Positions 1-7,794 of a stretch of DNA of 64,000 nucleotides are shown here, piece after piece. How positions within the stretch are numbered: the first letter of the stretch is position 1; the number at the start of each line of letters is the position of its first letter. A program made the position numbers and the translations under genes. The stretch is taken from NCBI RefSeq assembly GCF_003285005.1, contig NZ_QMFA01000011.1, positions 97,455 through 161,454 on the forward strand, read 5' to 3'. The notes beneath the pieces were generated by a model. That model did no database searches. It worked only from the letters and a program-made list of their open reading frames with translations, and had not been told where the DNA came from. Source of the DNA: Paenibacillus sp. YN15. GTDB taxonomy: Bacteria > Bacillota > Bacilli > Paenibacillales > NBRC-103111.

Positions 1-44
1 GCATATGCTTACGAAGCAGGCTTTCTCACGAAAGCCCTCGGGTG

Positions 45-164
45 ATGCCTGTGGAGGTTAAAGACGCTTTGACGCTCATGATTAGCTTCGGTGCGCTGCT
101 TGTTGCGCTGCTGACGTTGGTCGTGACCATCGTCGTAGCGGTTAACCATAACACAAAGAAATAG
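45..164 (+). CDS. Holin-like type I toxin peptide, copy 1
   Basis: A 39-residue peptide with a short polar N-terminus (MPVEVKDAL), one hydrophobic helix (about residues 9-33) and a basic tail ending NHNTKK. This is the layout of TxpA/BsrG-like 'putative holin-like toxin' peptides, which act at the cell membrane and are silenced by an antisense RNA. A near-identical copy lies at 49453-49572 on the other strand, differing around residues 26-28. A hairpin (20-37) lies just before the start region. The start could be the ATG at 45 or the GTG at 51; a weak GGGTGAT ribosome site favours the GTG. The toxin promoter lies outside the window. Membrane toxicity is inferred from the family. Confidence 0.75.
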   Translation: MPVEVKDALTLMISFGALLVALLTLVVTIVVAVNHNTKK

Positions 165-297
165 ACCGCCCTGCGCTAAGGGGAACGGTCTATTTCTCTG
201 ACTAAATAACCCCGTAAAGCCGACCGCCTTTCAAGCGGCTGTTGCGCATGAGAGTCGTGTTGCGAGCACGGCTCTCTTTGCATTGTTCGCTGTTTCT
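155..297 (-). ncRNA. Putative antitoxin antisense RNA, copy 1
   Basis: A convergent promoter is visible on the minus strand: TTGAGG, an 18-base spacer, then an extended -10 TGGTATACT (-10 at 304-309). The RNA would start near 297 and run into the 3' end of the toxin message. It would end at the shared hairpin with arms AAATAGACCG and CGGTCTATTT (about 159-193). The second cassette keeps the same promoter design. The RNA boundaries are inferred. Confidence 0.6.
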
Positions 298-362
298 ACA
301 CTCAGTATACCACAACGCATATCAAATCCTCAATGCCCGATGCATCGGCTTTAACACCGCTT

Positions 363-725
363 TTACAGCGGATACGCCATAGTAGTCATCAGGCTGTTCT
401 CGGCCTGGGTGGAATCCAACCGGCTGTATTGCACGATTACCGGCACATTGCTTTCCACTTCCATGGCATAGGGAACGCCTACCGGAATGCCCACGCCGTC
501 TTTGATCAGGGAGCTTGTCCGGATATGCTTTGTCCGTTTAGCCGGACATACAGCCGGGACCTTCTCCAGGGGAGCCTGATCCTCGTAATATACAGTTACC
601 AAAATTTGCGCGTCCTCGTCTCCGCAATTCAGCACGCAAATGGATTCATGGCTCAGCAGCTCACCCTTGCTTACCGGGGGGATAAAGCCGTCCGGAATAT
701 ACCAATTCAATGCACCCTTGCCCAT
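363..725 (-). CDS. Sensory rhodopsin transducer (ASRT) family protein
   Basis: A 120-residue soluble protein. The pattern YIPDGFIPP, SHESICVLNCGDEDA, PAKRTKHIR and SRLDSTQAENSL matches the Anabaena sensory rhodopsin transducer family, a small beta-sandwich. The family has been proposed to be a general small-molecule or carbohydrate-binding domain. No rhodopsin gene is present. The start was set at the ATG 11 bases after GGAGGT; a TTG 5 bases after it is the alternative. It is divergent from a GH51 arabinofuranosidase, which points to a sugar-related role rather than light sensing. That role is inference. Confidence 0.85.
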   Translation of the reverse strand: MGKGALNWYIPDGFIPPVSKGELLSHESICVLNCGDEDAQILVTVYYEDQAPLEKVPAVCPAKRTKHIRTSSLIKDGVGIPVGVPYAMEVESNVPVIVQYSRLDSTQAENSLMTTMAYPL

Positions 726-969
726 GTTCAAAAAGCACCTCCGCAGGTAATGGTCGTTCTCGTGTTCATACCGTTTCCCCTCTATCATAACGGGCTTACA
801 GAAGCGAATCAATAGCCCCCAGGAATATTTCACAGAAAAACAAATAAATTCGGAAACAAAAACAGATCGCTCAAGAAAGCAGGATATTGCGGTAAAAAAG
901 CAGCTTTGGTTATGTTCGTCCCATTTTTCCCGTGATAAGGTAAGGGTATTCCAAGGTATAAGGAGCCAT

Positions 970-2460
970 ATGCCAATGACTGAGCTGAAGATCGACGCCG
1001 CCACAACCGCCGGCACCATCAACCGCAATATTTACGGCCATTTCGCCGAGCACTTGGGCAGATGCATCTATGAAGGAATCTGGGTCGGGGAGGACTCTCC
1101 CATCCCCAATACCAAGGGATTGCGCAATGATGTGGTCGCCGCTTTGAAAGCGCTGGACATTCCCGTGCTGCGTTGGCCGGGAGGCTGCTTCGCCGACGAA
1201 TACCACTGGATGGACGGCATCGGGCCCAAGGAAAACCGGCCGCGTATGATCAACACCCACTGGGGCGGGACGGTGGAAAACAACCATTTCGGCACCCATG
1301 AGTTTATGGAGCTGTGCGAGCAGTTGGGCACGGAGCCGTATATCAACGGCAATGTAGGCAGCGGAACCGTATATGAAATGCAGCAATGGATGGAGTACCT
1401 GACCTTTGACGGAGAATCCCCCATGGCCAATCTGCGGAAGCAAAACGGCCGGGAGCAGCCCTGGAAGGTGAAATATTTTGGCGTGGGCAACGAAAGCTGG
1501 GGCTGCGGCGGCAACATGCGGCCGGAATATTACGCGGATGAGTACCGGCGCTATGGCACCTACGTGCGCAACTACGGGGATAACAAGGTCTACAAAATCG
1601 CCTGCGGAGCCAGCGAAGGCGATTACCACTGGACCGAGGTGCTGATGCGGGAAGCGGGCAGACATATGCATGGCCTGAGCCTGCACTATTACACGCTGCC
1701 TACGGGGATTTGGGCGGATAAGGGCTCGGCCACGGATTTTGACGCCACCGCCTGGTTCGAAACTCTGCGCCGCACCCTGTACATGGATGAGCTCTTGACC
1801 AAACATTCTGCCATTATGGACAAATACGATCCTGCCAAACGGGTGGGACTGATCGTGGACGAATGGGGCACCTGGTACAATGTGGAGCCGGGCACCAATC
1901 CGGGCTTCCTCTACCAGCAGAACTCCATGCGCGACGCTCTGGTAGCGGGCATCAACCTGAATTTGTTCCATAAGCATTGCGACCGGGTGCACATGGCCAA
2001 CATTGCCCAGACCGTCAATGTGCTGCAAGCGATGATCCTCACCGAGGGGGAAAAAATGGTGCTCACCCCCACCTACCATGTGTTCGAAATGTACAAGGTT
2101 CACCAGGACGCCGAACTGGTGCCGGTGGAGTTGGACAGCCCCGCCTACACCCTGGGCGCCGTCAGCATCCCGCAGCTGTCCGTCTCCTGCTCCCGCAATG
2201 CGGAAGGCAGGCTGCATTTGTCCCTGTGCAATTTGCACCATGCCGAAGCCGCGCCGGTGCAGGTGAAACTGTCCGGCCTGACCGTTGCCGCGCCGAAGCT
2301 GAGCGGACGGATTCTGGCCCATGACTCGCTGCAAGCCCATAATACCTTTGCCGATCCGGAGAATGTGAAGCCTGCCGCGTTTACGGCGATGGAATGGAAG
2401 GACGGCGTACTGTCGGCCACTTTGCCCCCGGCTTCCGTTGCGGTTATAGCCGTCGGGTAA
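970..2460 (+). CDS. abfA: Alpha-N-arabinofuranosidase, GH51
   Basis: A 496-residue intracellular enzyme that removes terminal alpha-L-arabinofuranosyl groups from arabinan or arabinoxylan oligosaccharides. The acid/base glutamate is in GVGNESWG (E175) and the nucleophile glutamate is in VDEWGTW (E298). [13 protein letters not shown] (about 68-80) is also typical of GH51, and a C-terminal beta-sandwich follows the barrel. There is no signal peptide, so it probably acts on imported oligosaccharides. AAGGAG lies 4-5 bases before the ATG. A second ATG at 976 is possible. Length is normal for the family. Confidence 0.95.
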   Translation: MPMTELKIDAATTAGTINRNIYGHFAEHLGRCIYEGIWVGEDSPIPNTKGLRNDVVAALKALDIPVLRWPGGCFADEYHWMDGIGPKENRPRMINTHWGGTVENNHFGTHEFMELCEQLGTEPYINGNVGSGTVYEMQQWMEYLTFDGESPMANLRKQNGREQPWKVKYFGVGNESWGCGGNMRPEYYADEYRRYGTYVRNYGDNKVYKIACGASEGDYHWTEVLMREAGRHMHGLSLHYYTLPTGIWADKGSATDFDATAWFETLRRTLYMDELLTKHSAIMDKYDPAKRVGLIVDEWGTWYNVEPGTNPGFLYQQNSMRDALVAGINLNLFHKHCDRVHMANIAQTVNVLQAMILTEGEKMVLTPTYHVFEMYKVHQDAELVPVELDSPAYTLGAVSIPQLSVSCSRNAEGRLHLSLCNLHHAEAAPVQVKLSGLTVAAPKLSGRILAHDSLQAHNTFADPENVKPAAFTAMEWKDGVLSATLPPASVAVIAVG

Positions 2461-2492
2461 GCTTTCCGTAATTGAAAGGAGTGCGGCAACGG

Positions 2493-2753
2493 ATGGAAGC
2501 AGGCTGCAAAGGCTGCATGGAGGTAGACGCGGCAGCGGAGGTGGAGCGGCTGTGGAAGCGGATGAAGCTGCGGGAGGGGGAAGCCGTCAGCGATGCGGTA
2601 TATGCGGCGCGGCTTGCCGCATGTGAAGCCTGCGCAGCCTTGCAGGGCGGCTCCACCTGCCGCCACTGCGGCTGCCTGGTCCGCTACCGGGCCCGGCTGA
2701 CGGACGGGGTTTGCCCTTGCCCCGGCGGCTCCAGGTGGGAGGGACTTCTGTAG
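2493..2753 (+). CDS. DUF6171 family small Cys-rich protein
   Basis: An 86-residue protein. It has an N-terminal CKGC, a short charged helix, then CEAC, CRHCGC and CPCPGGSRWEG. This arrangement matches the DUF6171 proteins of Bacilli, which probably bind a metal such as zinc; their function is unknown. AAAGGAG lies about 11 bases before the chosen ATG. It starts 32 bases after the arabinofuranosidase stop and may share its message. Confidence 0.65.
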   Translation: MEAGCKGCMEVDAAAEVERLWKRMKLREGEAVSDAVYAARLAACEACAALQGGSTCRHCGCLVRYRARLTDGVCPCPGGSRWEGLL

Positions 2754-2784
2754 GGCAAACACGCAGCGTTTGGACAAAAACAGG

Positions 2785-2813
2785 TTGCATCTGCCGGGAG
2801 ATAGCGCTATAAT
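2785..2813 (+). promoter_or_regulatory. SigA promoter for the HisRS-like gene and its leader
   Basis: TTGCAT (2785-2790), a 17-base spacer and a perfect TATAAT (2808-2813). Transcription would start near 2820, giving a leader of about 220 bases before the HisRS-like gene. Confidence 0.8.
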
Positions 2814-2849
2814 ACAGCTTAATTCGGATTGACGCGAGGAGAATCTGTC

Positions 2850-2906
2850 ATGAACAGCGCGAAATTCCAATGCAGGAGCAACCATTATTACCACAAAAAG
2901 CGTTAG
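2850..2906 (+). CDS. Putative leader peptide with His codons
   Basis: An 18-residue ORF, MNSAKFQCRSNHYYHKKR, starts 8 bases after GAGGAG. It lies between a strong promoter and a terminator, ahead of a histidyl-tRNA-synthetase-like gene. The sequence NHYYH gives two His codons (2883-2885, 2892-2894) flanking two Tyr codons. The stop codon lies inside the 5' arm of a long hairpin (2900-2941). This is the arrangement expected of a ribosome-stalling attenuator. That it is translated, and that it senses histidine, are inferences. Confidence 0.5.
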   Translation: MNSAKFQCRSNHYYHKKR

Positions 2907-3004
2907 CACCCCTGAAGGCAATATTCAGGGAGGGCTAACGCTTGACGCGTTGGCCTCCCTGCGGCATAGGAGCGCGCGGGACCAAGAGGTCCTGCGCGTT
3001 TTTT
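2900..3004 (+). promoter_or_regulatory. Alternative hairpins and terminator of a putative attenuator
   Basis: Hairpin A pairs GCGTTAGC and CCCTGAA (2900-2916) with TTCAGGG and GCTAACGC (2924-2941). Hairpin B, exclusive with A, pairs CAGGGAGG (2926-2933) with CCTCCCTG (2954-2961) and extends inward with one bulge. A GC-rich hairpin (2973-2998, arms CGCGCGGGACC and GGTCCTGCGCG) followed by six T is an intrinsic terminator. The T-box consensus AGGGTGG is absent. How A and B affect the terminator cannot be settled by eye. Confidence 0.6.
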
Positions 3005-3043
3005 GTTTGCTCCGGCAAATTTATTACCGGGAGGGGTTCAACC

Positions 3044-4348
3044 ATGCAAAATGTCAAAGGCACGGCGGACTATGTTGGAAGCGTGGAGCAACTGCGCGGA
3101 CAGGTAAGAGAATGGCTCACGGAGCTGTTCCGGATTTACGATTTTGCGCCGATGGAAACAACCGTCTTAAACGAGATGGAGCTGCTGGAGGCCAAATACG
3201 GGGGCGGCGAGGAAATTTTGAAGGAAGTCTACGCTTTAAGCGACCAGGGCGGACGGAGTTTGGGACTGCGTTATGATTTGACCCTGCCCTTCGCCAAGGT
3301 GCTGGCGCTCCAGCCGGGCCTCCCATTGCCCATCAGGCGTTACGAAATGGGAAAGGTGTTCCGGGATGGACCAGTGAAGAAGGGCCGTCTTCGGGAATTT
3401 ACCCAATGTGATGCGGATATAGCCGGCATAGCGGGGCCGATGGCGGAACTGGAGCTGTTCGGACTGGCCCGGGATGTGTTTGAACGCGTTAACCTGCCGG
3501 TCCGGATTCACTGGAACAACCGCAGACTGCTCCAGGAGCTGCTGGAGGCGCTTCAGGTGCCGATGGAAGACATGCCCGGCGTCATGCTTGTAATGGATAA
3601 GCTGCACAAGATCGGCACCGGTGGGGTAAGGCAGGAGCTGCTGCAAAAAGGGCTGGACGAAGGGACGGTGGAGCGGCTGCTGAAGCTTTCGGAAGCGTCG
3701 GAATGGACACCGCATAAGCTGACCGCCGCTTTTGGACTGAAGGCCTCTCCCGGGGCGGAAGAGGCCTTGGCGCTGTTGGAGCTTCTGGAGGAAGCAGGAC
3801 TTGCTTCCATCTGCCGGTTTGAGCCTTTCCTCACCCGCGGGCTGTCCTTCTACACGGGAACGGTGTTCGAGGTGTTTGACGCCACAGGCAAATACCCCTC
3901 CAGCCTGGCGGCAGGAGGGCGCTACGATGCCATGGCCGGCAAGCTCGGCGGCAATCCGGAACGGGATTGCCCGGCAGTGGGCATCTCTTTTGGCTTGGAG
4001 AGCATGATGGCGCTGTTGCATGAAGGGGATGCTGGATTAGAAGTCCCCGCCGCCATCGTGCTCCCTATAGGCGACGAAGCGCTGCCTGCAGCGGCCCGGG
4101 CGGCAGACGGCCTGCGGCAAAGCGGGATCTGCACCCGGGTGGAATACAGCGGCAGAAAGCTGGCCAAGGCTCTCTCCTCCGTTGCCAAAAGCGGCATCCG
4201 GTATGCGGTGCTGGTCGGTCCGGAGGAAGCCGCCTCGAATCATGTGCGGCTGAAGGACCTCACTGACCGGTCGGAGATGGTCATGCCTCTGGACCAGGCG
4301 GTTTACATGATTGAAAAAACCACGGACCAGCGTCTGTTTGCCTGGTGA
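3044..4348 (+). CDS. Histidyl-tRNA synthetase-like protein lacking motif 3 Arg
   Basis: A 434-residue class II synthetase fold. It starts MQNVKGTADY; motif 2 is about residues 98-121 (VFRDGPVKKGRLREFTQ), the histidine motif LTRGLSFYTGTVFEVF is about 263-278, GGRYDAMAG is at 291-299, and an anticodon-binding-like domain follows from about 335. In motif 3 the usual GLER or GLDR reads GLES, with serine at residue 320 (codon AGC, 4001-4003). The arginine lost here normally contacts ATP. It may be an altered synthetase or a regulatory paralogue. GGGAGGGG lies 7 bases before the ATG, and the gene is behind the putative attenuator. Confidence 0.8.
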   Translation: MQNVKGTADYVGSVEQLRGQVREWLTELFRIYDFAPMETTVLNEMELLEAKYGGGEEILKEVYALSDQGGRSLGLRYDLTLPFAKVLALQPGLPLPIRRYEMGKVFRDGPVKKGRLREFTQCDADIAGIAGPMAELELFGLARDVFERVNLPVRIHWNNRRLLQELLEALQVPMEDMPGVMLVMDKLHKIGTGGVRQELLQKGLDEGTVERLLKLSEASEWTPHKLTAAFGLKASPGAEEALALLELLEEAGLASICRFEPFLTRGLSFYTGTVFEVFDATGKYPSSLAAGGRYDAMAGKLGGNPERDCPAVGISFGLESMMALLHEGDAGLEVPAAIVLPIGDEALPAAARAADGLRQSGICTRVEYSGRKLAKALSSVAKSGIRYAVLVGPEEAASNHVRLKDLTDRSEMVMPLDQAVYMIEKTTDQRLFAW

Positions 4349-4384
4349 CCAGACTGACTGTCCGCCCGCAAGGGTTGGTGCATA

Positions 4385-5020
4385 TTATAAGTCGCGGGGC
4401 TTTCTGGCGGCAATAATCCGCAGCCTGTATTGCTTGGAGCCTCCCCCCTCGTAGCGGAGAGTCTCGTCCACTTGATCCAGGGACAGAATTTGAAAGGAAC
4501 GGAAATGCTCCCGCAGATCCTCCTCCGAAAAAAAGTGGGCGTATTTTCCCGGCGTATATTCGTACGTTCCGGGCTCCAGGCACCGGCCGGTTCCGTAATG
4601 GCTGTCCTCATCCGAGAAGCATGTGGCATACACCAGGCCCCCGGGCTCAAGCCAATGAAGGAGATTGCCCATCAAACGCCGTCTGTCCCCTTCCAGGAAT
4701 AAATGCAGGATATCATAGGCAAAGATGCCGCCGGCCTTTCCTTTCATCGCCGACCGGTCCAGAACGGACCCCATGCGAAAGTCGGTCAGGGGGTCCCACT
4801 CTCTCCCCAGCCGTACTGCCTCCGGGGATAATTCAAGGGCCTCCGTCCGGAATTCCCGCGAGAAGGCTTTGGTATTCCGGCCGTAGCCCGCTCCCGGCAC
4901 CAGCACCTGCGCGATTCCGGCTTCCCGGAACAGTGCCGCCGCGGCGAGGGCTGTAGGACTGGGCTCCGTACCCCAGATTTTGCCCTGCTTGCGGAAACGT
5001 TCACTCCAATATTGCTCCAT
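4385..5020 (-). CDS. Class I SAM-dependent methyltransferase
   Basis: A 211-residue protein that starts MEQYWSERFRKQG, which is common in small Rossmann methyltransferases. The SAM loop is VLVPGAGYGRNT (about 39-50), followed by the acidic ELSPEAV. FAYDILHLF and LEPGGLVYATCF are the later motifs. The substrate is not predictable. The start was chosen at the ATG 6 bases after GGGAGGCGG. The stop is 36 bases from that of the convergent HisRS-like gene. Confidence 0.8.
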   Translation of the reverse strand: MEQYWSERFRKQGKIWGTEPSPTALAAAALFREAGIAQVLVPGAGYGRNTKAFSREFRTEALELSPEAVRLGREWDPLTDFRMGSVLDRSAMKGKAGGIFAYDILHLFLEGDRRRLMGNLLHWLEPGGLVYATCFSDEDSHYGTGRCLEPGTYEYTPGKYAHFFSEEDLREHFRSFQILSLDQVDETLRYEGGGSKQYRLRIIAARKPRDL

Positions 5021-5097
5021 ATGCAGCCGCCTCCCGACGGGATTGATTTTGCGTTCCCATACATGTAATCGAATTGTAATAATGCCTTCATGTTGCA

Positions 5098-5126
5098 TTA
5101 ATACAAGCCGGGTAATATAAAAGCAA
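5098..5126 (-). promoter_or_regulatory. Candidate promoter of the methyltransferase
   Basis: On the minus strand TTGCTT (5121-5126), a 17-base spacer and TATTAA (5098-5103), about 70 bases before the start codon. Confidence 0.45.
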
Positions 5127-5154
5127 CCCCCCTTTTTGAATATAATATATCTTA

Positions 5155-5188
5155 GACCCGCAGCCCCGTGGCCAGCGGGTCCTTTTTT
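5155..5188 (+). terminator. Plus-strand terminator-like hairpin without a known gene
   Basis: Arms GACCCGC and GCGGGTC are followed by C and seven T on the plus strand. No plus-strand gene lies immediately upstream; both neighbours are on the minus strand. It may end read-through from the HisRS-like gene or an unrecognised short transcript. Confidence 0.4.
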
Positions 5189-5200
5189 TGTGCAAGTGCT

Positions 5201-5236
5201 CCGGACCCAGTTTCCGTCATTTCGCAAATAATCGGT
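5201..5236. repeat. Dispersed intergenic repeat, family 1, isolated copy
   Basis: Contains CCGGACCCAG and TTCCGTCATTTCGC. It is the inverted form of the GAAATAACGG...GTCCGC units at 17580-17658 and 51353-51533. Confidence 0.5.
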
Positions 5237-5248
5237 CTTTTGCCCCCT

Positions 5249-5830
5249 TCACTTCCGGTACGCCCGCTCGTGAAACGCGGTGATGGCTTTGAACAGCTCC
5301 CGGCCGTCCAGGCTTAAAGCCTCCCGGCCCGGGAAGGACAGCGCCAGGGCGCGGTACGGCTCCGGCACCCAGATATAATGATGCACGTAGCCGGTTAGCT
5401 GAAAGCCGCAAGCCTGCCAGAAGCGGATGCGGGCCAAATTCACTTCCGTTTCCTCCGCTTCCGCCTCCACCACAATGCCGCGGCACCAGGGAAACGCCTC
5501 CGCCTCCGCGCGGATATCATCCAAAAACCGTTTGCCTATCCCTTGGCCGCGCCAACTGTCCGCCACAGCCAAATAATCGATGACCCAAATCCCCCGGCCG
5601 GTGTCCGGCCCCGACAGGGCCATGGCCGCAGGCTCCCCATTCAGCCTTGCCGCATGAAGCCGGCACATGCCCTTCCGGAACATGGCGCGGACAATCCGCT
5701 CCGGCTTGCGGCCATGCTCAGGAAAAGCCGCGGCATAAATCGGCTTAGCCTCTTCCCACAGGCCCCCATCCCATTCCCCGGAGGAGCAGTACGAATAATC
5801 CGGGTTTCCATCTTTTATTTCTTCCGCCAT
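5249..5830 (-). CDS. GNAT family N-acetyltransferase
   Basis: A 193-residue protein. The acetyl-CoA-binding signature is WRGQGIGKRFLDDI (about 112-125). The preceding strand is IWVIDYLAVAD, and the later FWQACGFQLTGYVHHYIWV is typical of the C-terminal part of the fold. The substrate is unknown. The start was set at an ATG with GGAGGCGG upstream. It may be co-transcribed with nothing else, since a plus-strand terminator-like hairpin and a separate promoter lie downstream. Confidence 0.8.
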   Translation of the reverse strand: MAEEIKDGNPDYSYCSSGEWDGGLWEEAKPIYAAAFPEHGRKPERIVRAMFRKGMCRLHAARLNGEPAAMALSGPDTGRGIWVIDYLAVADSWRGQGIGKRFLDDIRAEAEAFPWCRGIVVEAEAEETEVNLARIRFWQACGFQLTGYVHHYIWVPEPYRALALSFPGREALSLDGRELFKAITAFHERAYRK

Positions 5831-5984
5831 GCGCCCGCCTCCGTCCACTTTCACCGCCTTTTCGCCCCCTGCTTCGTTACCTTTCCTAAATCTGCTCCCT
5901 TCGGAGCTATAAGACGTCCCTAATTGTACGGGTTTAAGCAGGGAAGTTCAATCCTTCCCGCAGACGCCGAATTTGCCCCCGGGC

Positions 5985-6014
5985 TTGCTTGGAGGACTTG
6001 TATATCGGTATACT
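5985..6014 (+). promoter_or_regulatory. Candidate promoter of the CNNM gene leader
   Basis: TTGCTT (5985-5990), an 18-base spacer and TATACT (6009-6014). The transcript would carry a leader of about 210 bases. Confidence 0.5.
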
Positions 6015-6057
6015 AGAATTCAATACATCATTTTCCCATTGGAGGCGATAGCGCGTT

Positions 6058-6168
6058 ATGGACGATGACCCCGAGCCCCGAGAGGTGAATCATTCACTTC
6101 TTGCTTACCGGCTTCGTCAGAGGATTGTTTGTGTGAGCTTCAGGACAAGATATTACAGAAGAATCTGA
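6058..6168 (+). CDS. Putative acidic/proline leader peptide before CNNM gene
   Basis: A 36-codon ORF beginning MDDDPEPREVNHSLLAYRLR and ending in the basic RTRYYRRI. GGAGG lies about 12 bases upstream of its ATG. Runs of Asp/Glu with Pro near the N-terminus are known to destabilise translating ribosomes when Mg2+ is low, as in enterobacterial mgtL. The downstream gene belongs to a family of Mg2+ exporters. Whether this ORF is translated and whether it regulates are inferences; it could be chance. Confidence 0.4.
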   Translation: MDDDPEPREVNHSLLAYRLRQRIVCVSFRTRYYRRI

Positions 6169-6172
6169 TGCC

Positions 6173-6224
6173 TCATTTGAGGGCAGTGATGAATGCAATC
6201 GCAACTTTCAAATGATGGAGGAGG
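6173..6224 (+). promoter_or_regulatory. Hairpin next to the CNNM ribosome binding site
   Basis: TCATTTGA (6173-6180) pairs perfectly with TCAAATGA (6208-6215), two bases before the ribosome binding site GGAGGAGG (6217-6224). It begins five bases after the leader ORF stop, so ribosome movement on the leader could affect it. Confidence 0.35.
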
Positions 6225-6232
6225 ATTTACTG

Positions 6233-7561
6233 ATGGCTGTTGAAATCATTATATTGGTGCTTCTGATTATTCTGAATTCCTTTTTTGCCGCTTCGGAAAT
6301 GGCGCTTATTTCCCTAAACGACAACCGCATCCGGGCAATGGCCGACAACGGGCACAAGAAGGCCATCAAGCTGCAGGCGCTGCTTTCCGAACCGACGCGC
6401 TTTTTGTCCACCATCCAGATCGGCATTACGCTGGTGGGATTCCTGGCCAGCGCCTTCGCCGCGGAACGGTTTGCCGGAGACCTGGGACAGGCGCTGTACA
6501 ATTGGGGAGTTCCGCTGCCGCTTTCCGTGCTGTCCACCCTGTCGGTAATTGTGATTACCCTGGTGCTCTCCTACTTCACCCTGGTCATCGGGGAGCTGGT
6601 GCCCAAGCGGATCGCCATGCAAAAAGCGGAGCCCATCGCCATGTTTGCCGTCGGACCGTTGACGGTGCTGTCCAAAGCCACCCTTCCCTTCGTTAAGCTG
6701 CTGACCGCCTCCACCAATGTGCTGCTGCGGGCGGTGGGCGTTGATCCCAACGCCAACAAGGAGGAGGTCACCGAGGAAGAAATCCGGATGATGGTGGATG
6801 TGGGCAACGAAAACGGCAGTATTCAGGAATCCGAACGGATCATGATCAACAATATTTTTGAATTCAACAATAAAGTGGTTTCCGATATTATGACCCACCG
6901 CACCCATGTTATCGCCATTCCGCATCATATTTCCCTGGCCCAACTGGTGGAGCTGGCTTCGGCGGAGAAATACAGCCGTTTCCCGGTGTATGAGCATGAC
7001 TTCGACAACATCATCGGCATTCTTCATACCAAGGATCTGATTCCTTATCTGAACCTGGCTGCCCAGGAGGACTTCAAGCTGGAGAAGCTGCTGCGGCTTC
7101 CCTACTTTGTTCCCGCGGCCAAGCGGATCGACGAGCTGTACCGGGATATGCAGAAGAACAAAATCCATATCGCCATTGCCATCGACGAATACGGCGGAAC
7201 CACCGGCATTGTGACCATCGAGGATTTGCTGGAGGAGATTGTGGGCAATATCTTCGACGAACACGACGAAGAAGAGCGGGAATATGAGAAGCTGGATGAC
7301 CATACCTACGTATTCGACGCCCTGTCCAACATCCGCGATGTGAACCGCTGGCTGGGAAGCAAGCTGCCGGAGGATGACCATGATACGCTCAGCGGTTTTA
7401 TTATCGGAGAGCTGGGCCGCATCCCCAAATCCGATGAGCGTCCCGTAATCGAGTTTGAGAATCTGGTCATCAGGGTGCAGGAGGTTGTGGAAAACCGCAT
7501 CGGCCAGGTGAAGGTTTACATTACCCCCGACAAAAACAGCGTGGCGCAAGAGGCGGATTAA
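6233..7561 (+). CDS. CNNM/CorC (HlyC) family transporter
   Basis: A 442-residue membrane protein. The N-terminal CNNM (DUF21) domain has hydrophobic segments at about 3-25, 60-85, 95-125 and 130-150 and includes NSFFAASEMALISL. A CBS pair follows (about 205-325, containing THRTHVIAIP and DEYGGTTGIVTIEDLLEEIVG), then a C-terminal CorC/HlyC domain (about 345-435). Bacillus homologues (MpfA/YhdP type) export Mg2+. 'Hemolysin' in older names is misleading. The start was set at the ATG 8 bases after GGAGGAGG, giving the usual family length. Confidence 0.9.
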   Translation: MAVEIIILVLLIILNSFFAASEMALISLNDNRIRAMADNGHKKAIKLQALLSEPTRFLSTIQIGITLVGFLASAFAAERFAGDLGQALYNWGVPLPLSVLSTLSVIVITLVLSYFTLVIGELVPKRIAMQKAEPIAMFAVGPLTVLSKATLPFVKLLTASTNVLLRAVGVDPNANKEEVTEEEIRMMVDVGNENGSIQESERIMINNIFEFNNKVVSDIMTHRTHVIAIPHHISLAQLVELASAEKYSRFPVYEHDFDNIIGILHTKDLIPYLNLAAQEDFKLEKLLRLPYFVPAAKRIDELYRDMQKNKIHIAIAIDEYGGTTGIVTIEDLLEEIVGNIFDEHDEEEREYEKLDDHTYVFDALSNIRDVNRWLGSKLPEDDHDTLSGFIIGELGRIPKSDERPVIEFENLVIRVQEVVENRIGQVKVYITPDKNSVAQEAD

Positions 7562-7610
7562 TATATAACGACCCCTATGTAAAAATGCGGTTCCCCGCAT
7601 GTATATAAAA

Positions 7611-7655
7611 GAACGCCCGGCCGGCAGCGGATGCTTCCTTCCGGGCGTTCTTTTT
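7611..7655 (+). terminator. Terminator after the CNNM gene
   Basis: Perfect arms GAACGCCCGG and CCGGGCGTTC followed by a T run. Confidence 0.85.
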
Positions 7656-7734
7656 AATATGAACCGTTTATACGGATTAGCGTCTTTTCGTGAGAATTCT
7701 TGTATATCAATTCATCTTTTGCGGGACTCCAGCA

Positions 7735-7784
7735 CAAAAAGCTCTCCTGCCGAGAGAAGCGCCAAGGCTTCAGGCAGAAGAGCC
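7735..7784 (-). terminator. Terminator after the Gfo/Idh/MocA gene
   Basis: On the minus strand GCTCTTCTGCC pairs with GGCAGGAGAGC (one G-T pair), followed by TTTTT. Confidence 0.75.
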
Positions 7785-7794
7785 GCAGAGCTTA

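Noticed and set aside
910..2340. Long minus-strand open frame across the GH51 gene
   Set aside because: It is the mirror of a high-GC gene with clear catalytic motifs; its translation has no family pattern.
2819..3043. T-box riboswitch before the HisRS-like gene
   Set aside because: The AGGGTGG...ACCGCG consensus and a stem I specifier loop are not seen; a leader peptide fits better.
6015..6232. Mg2+ riboswitch (M-box) before the CNNM gene
   Set aside because: The conserved M-box blocks are not present in this leader.
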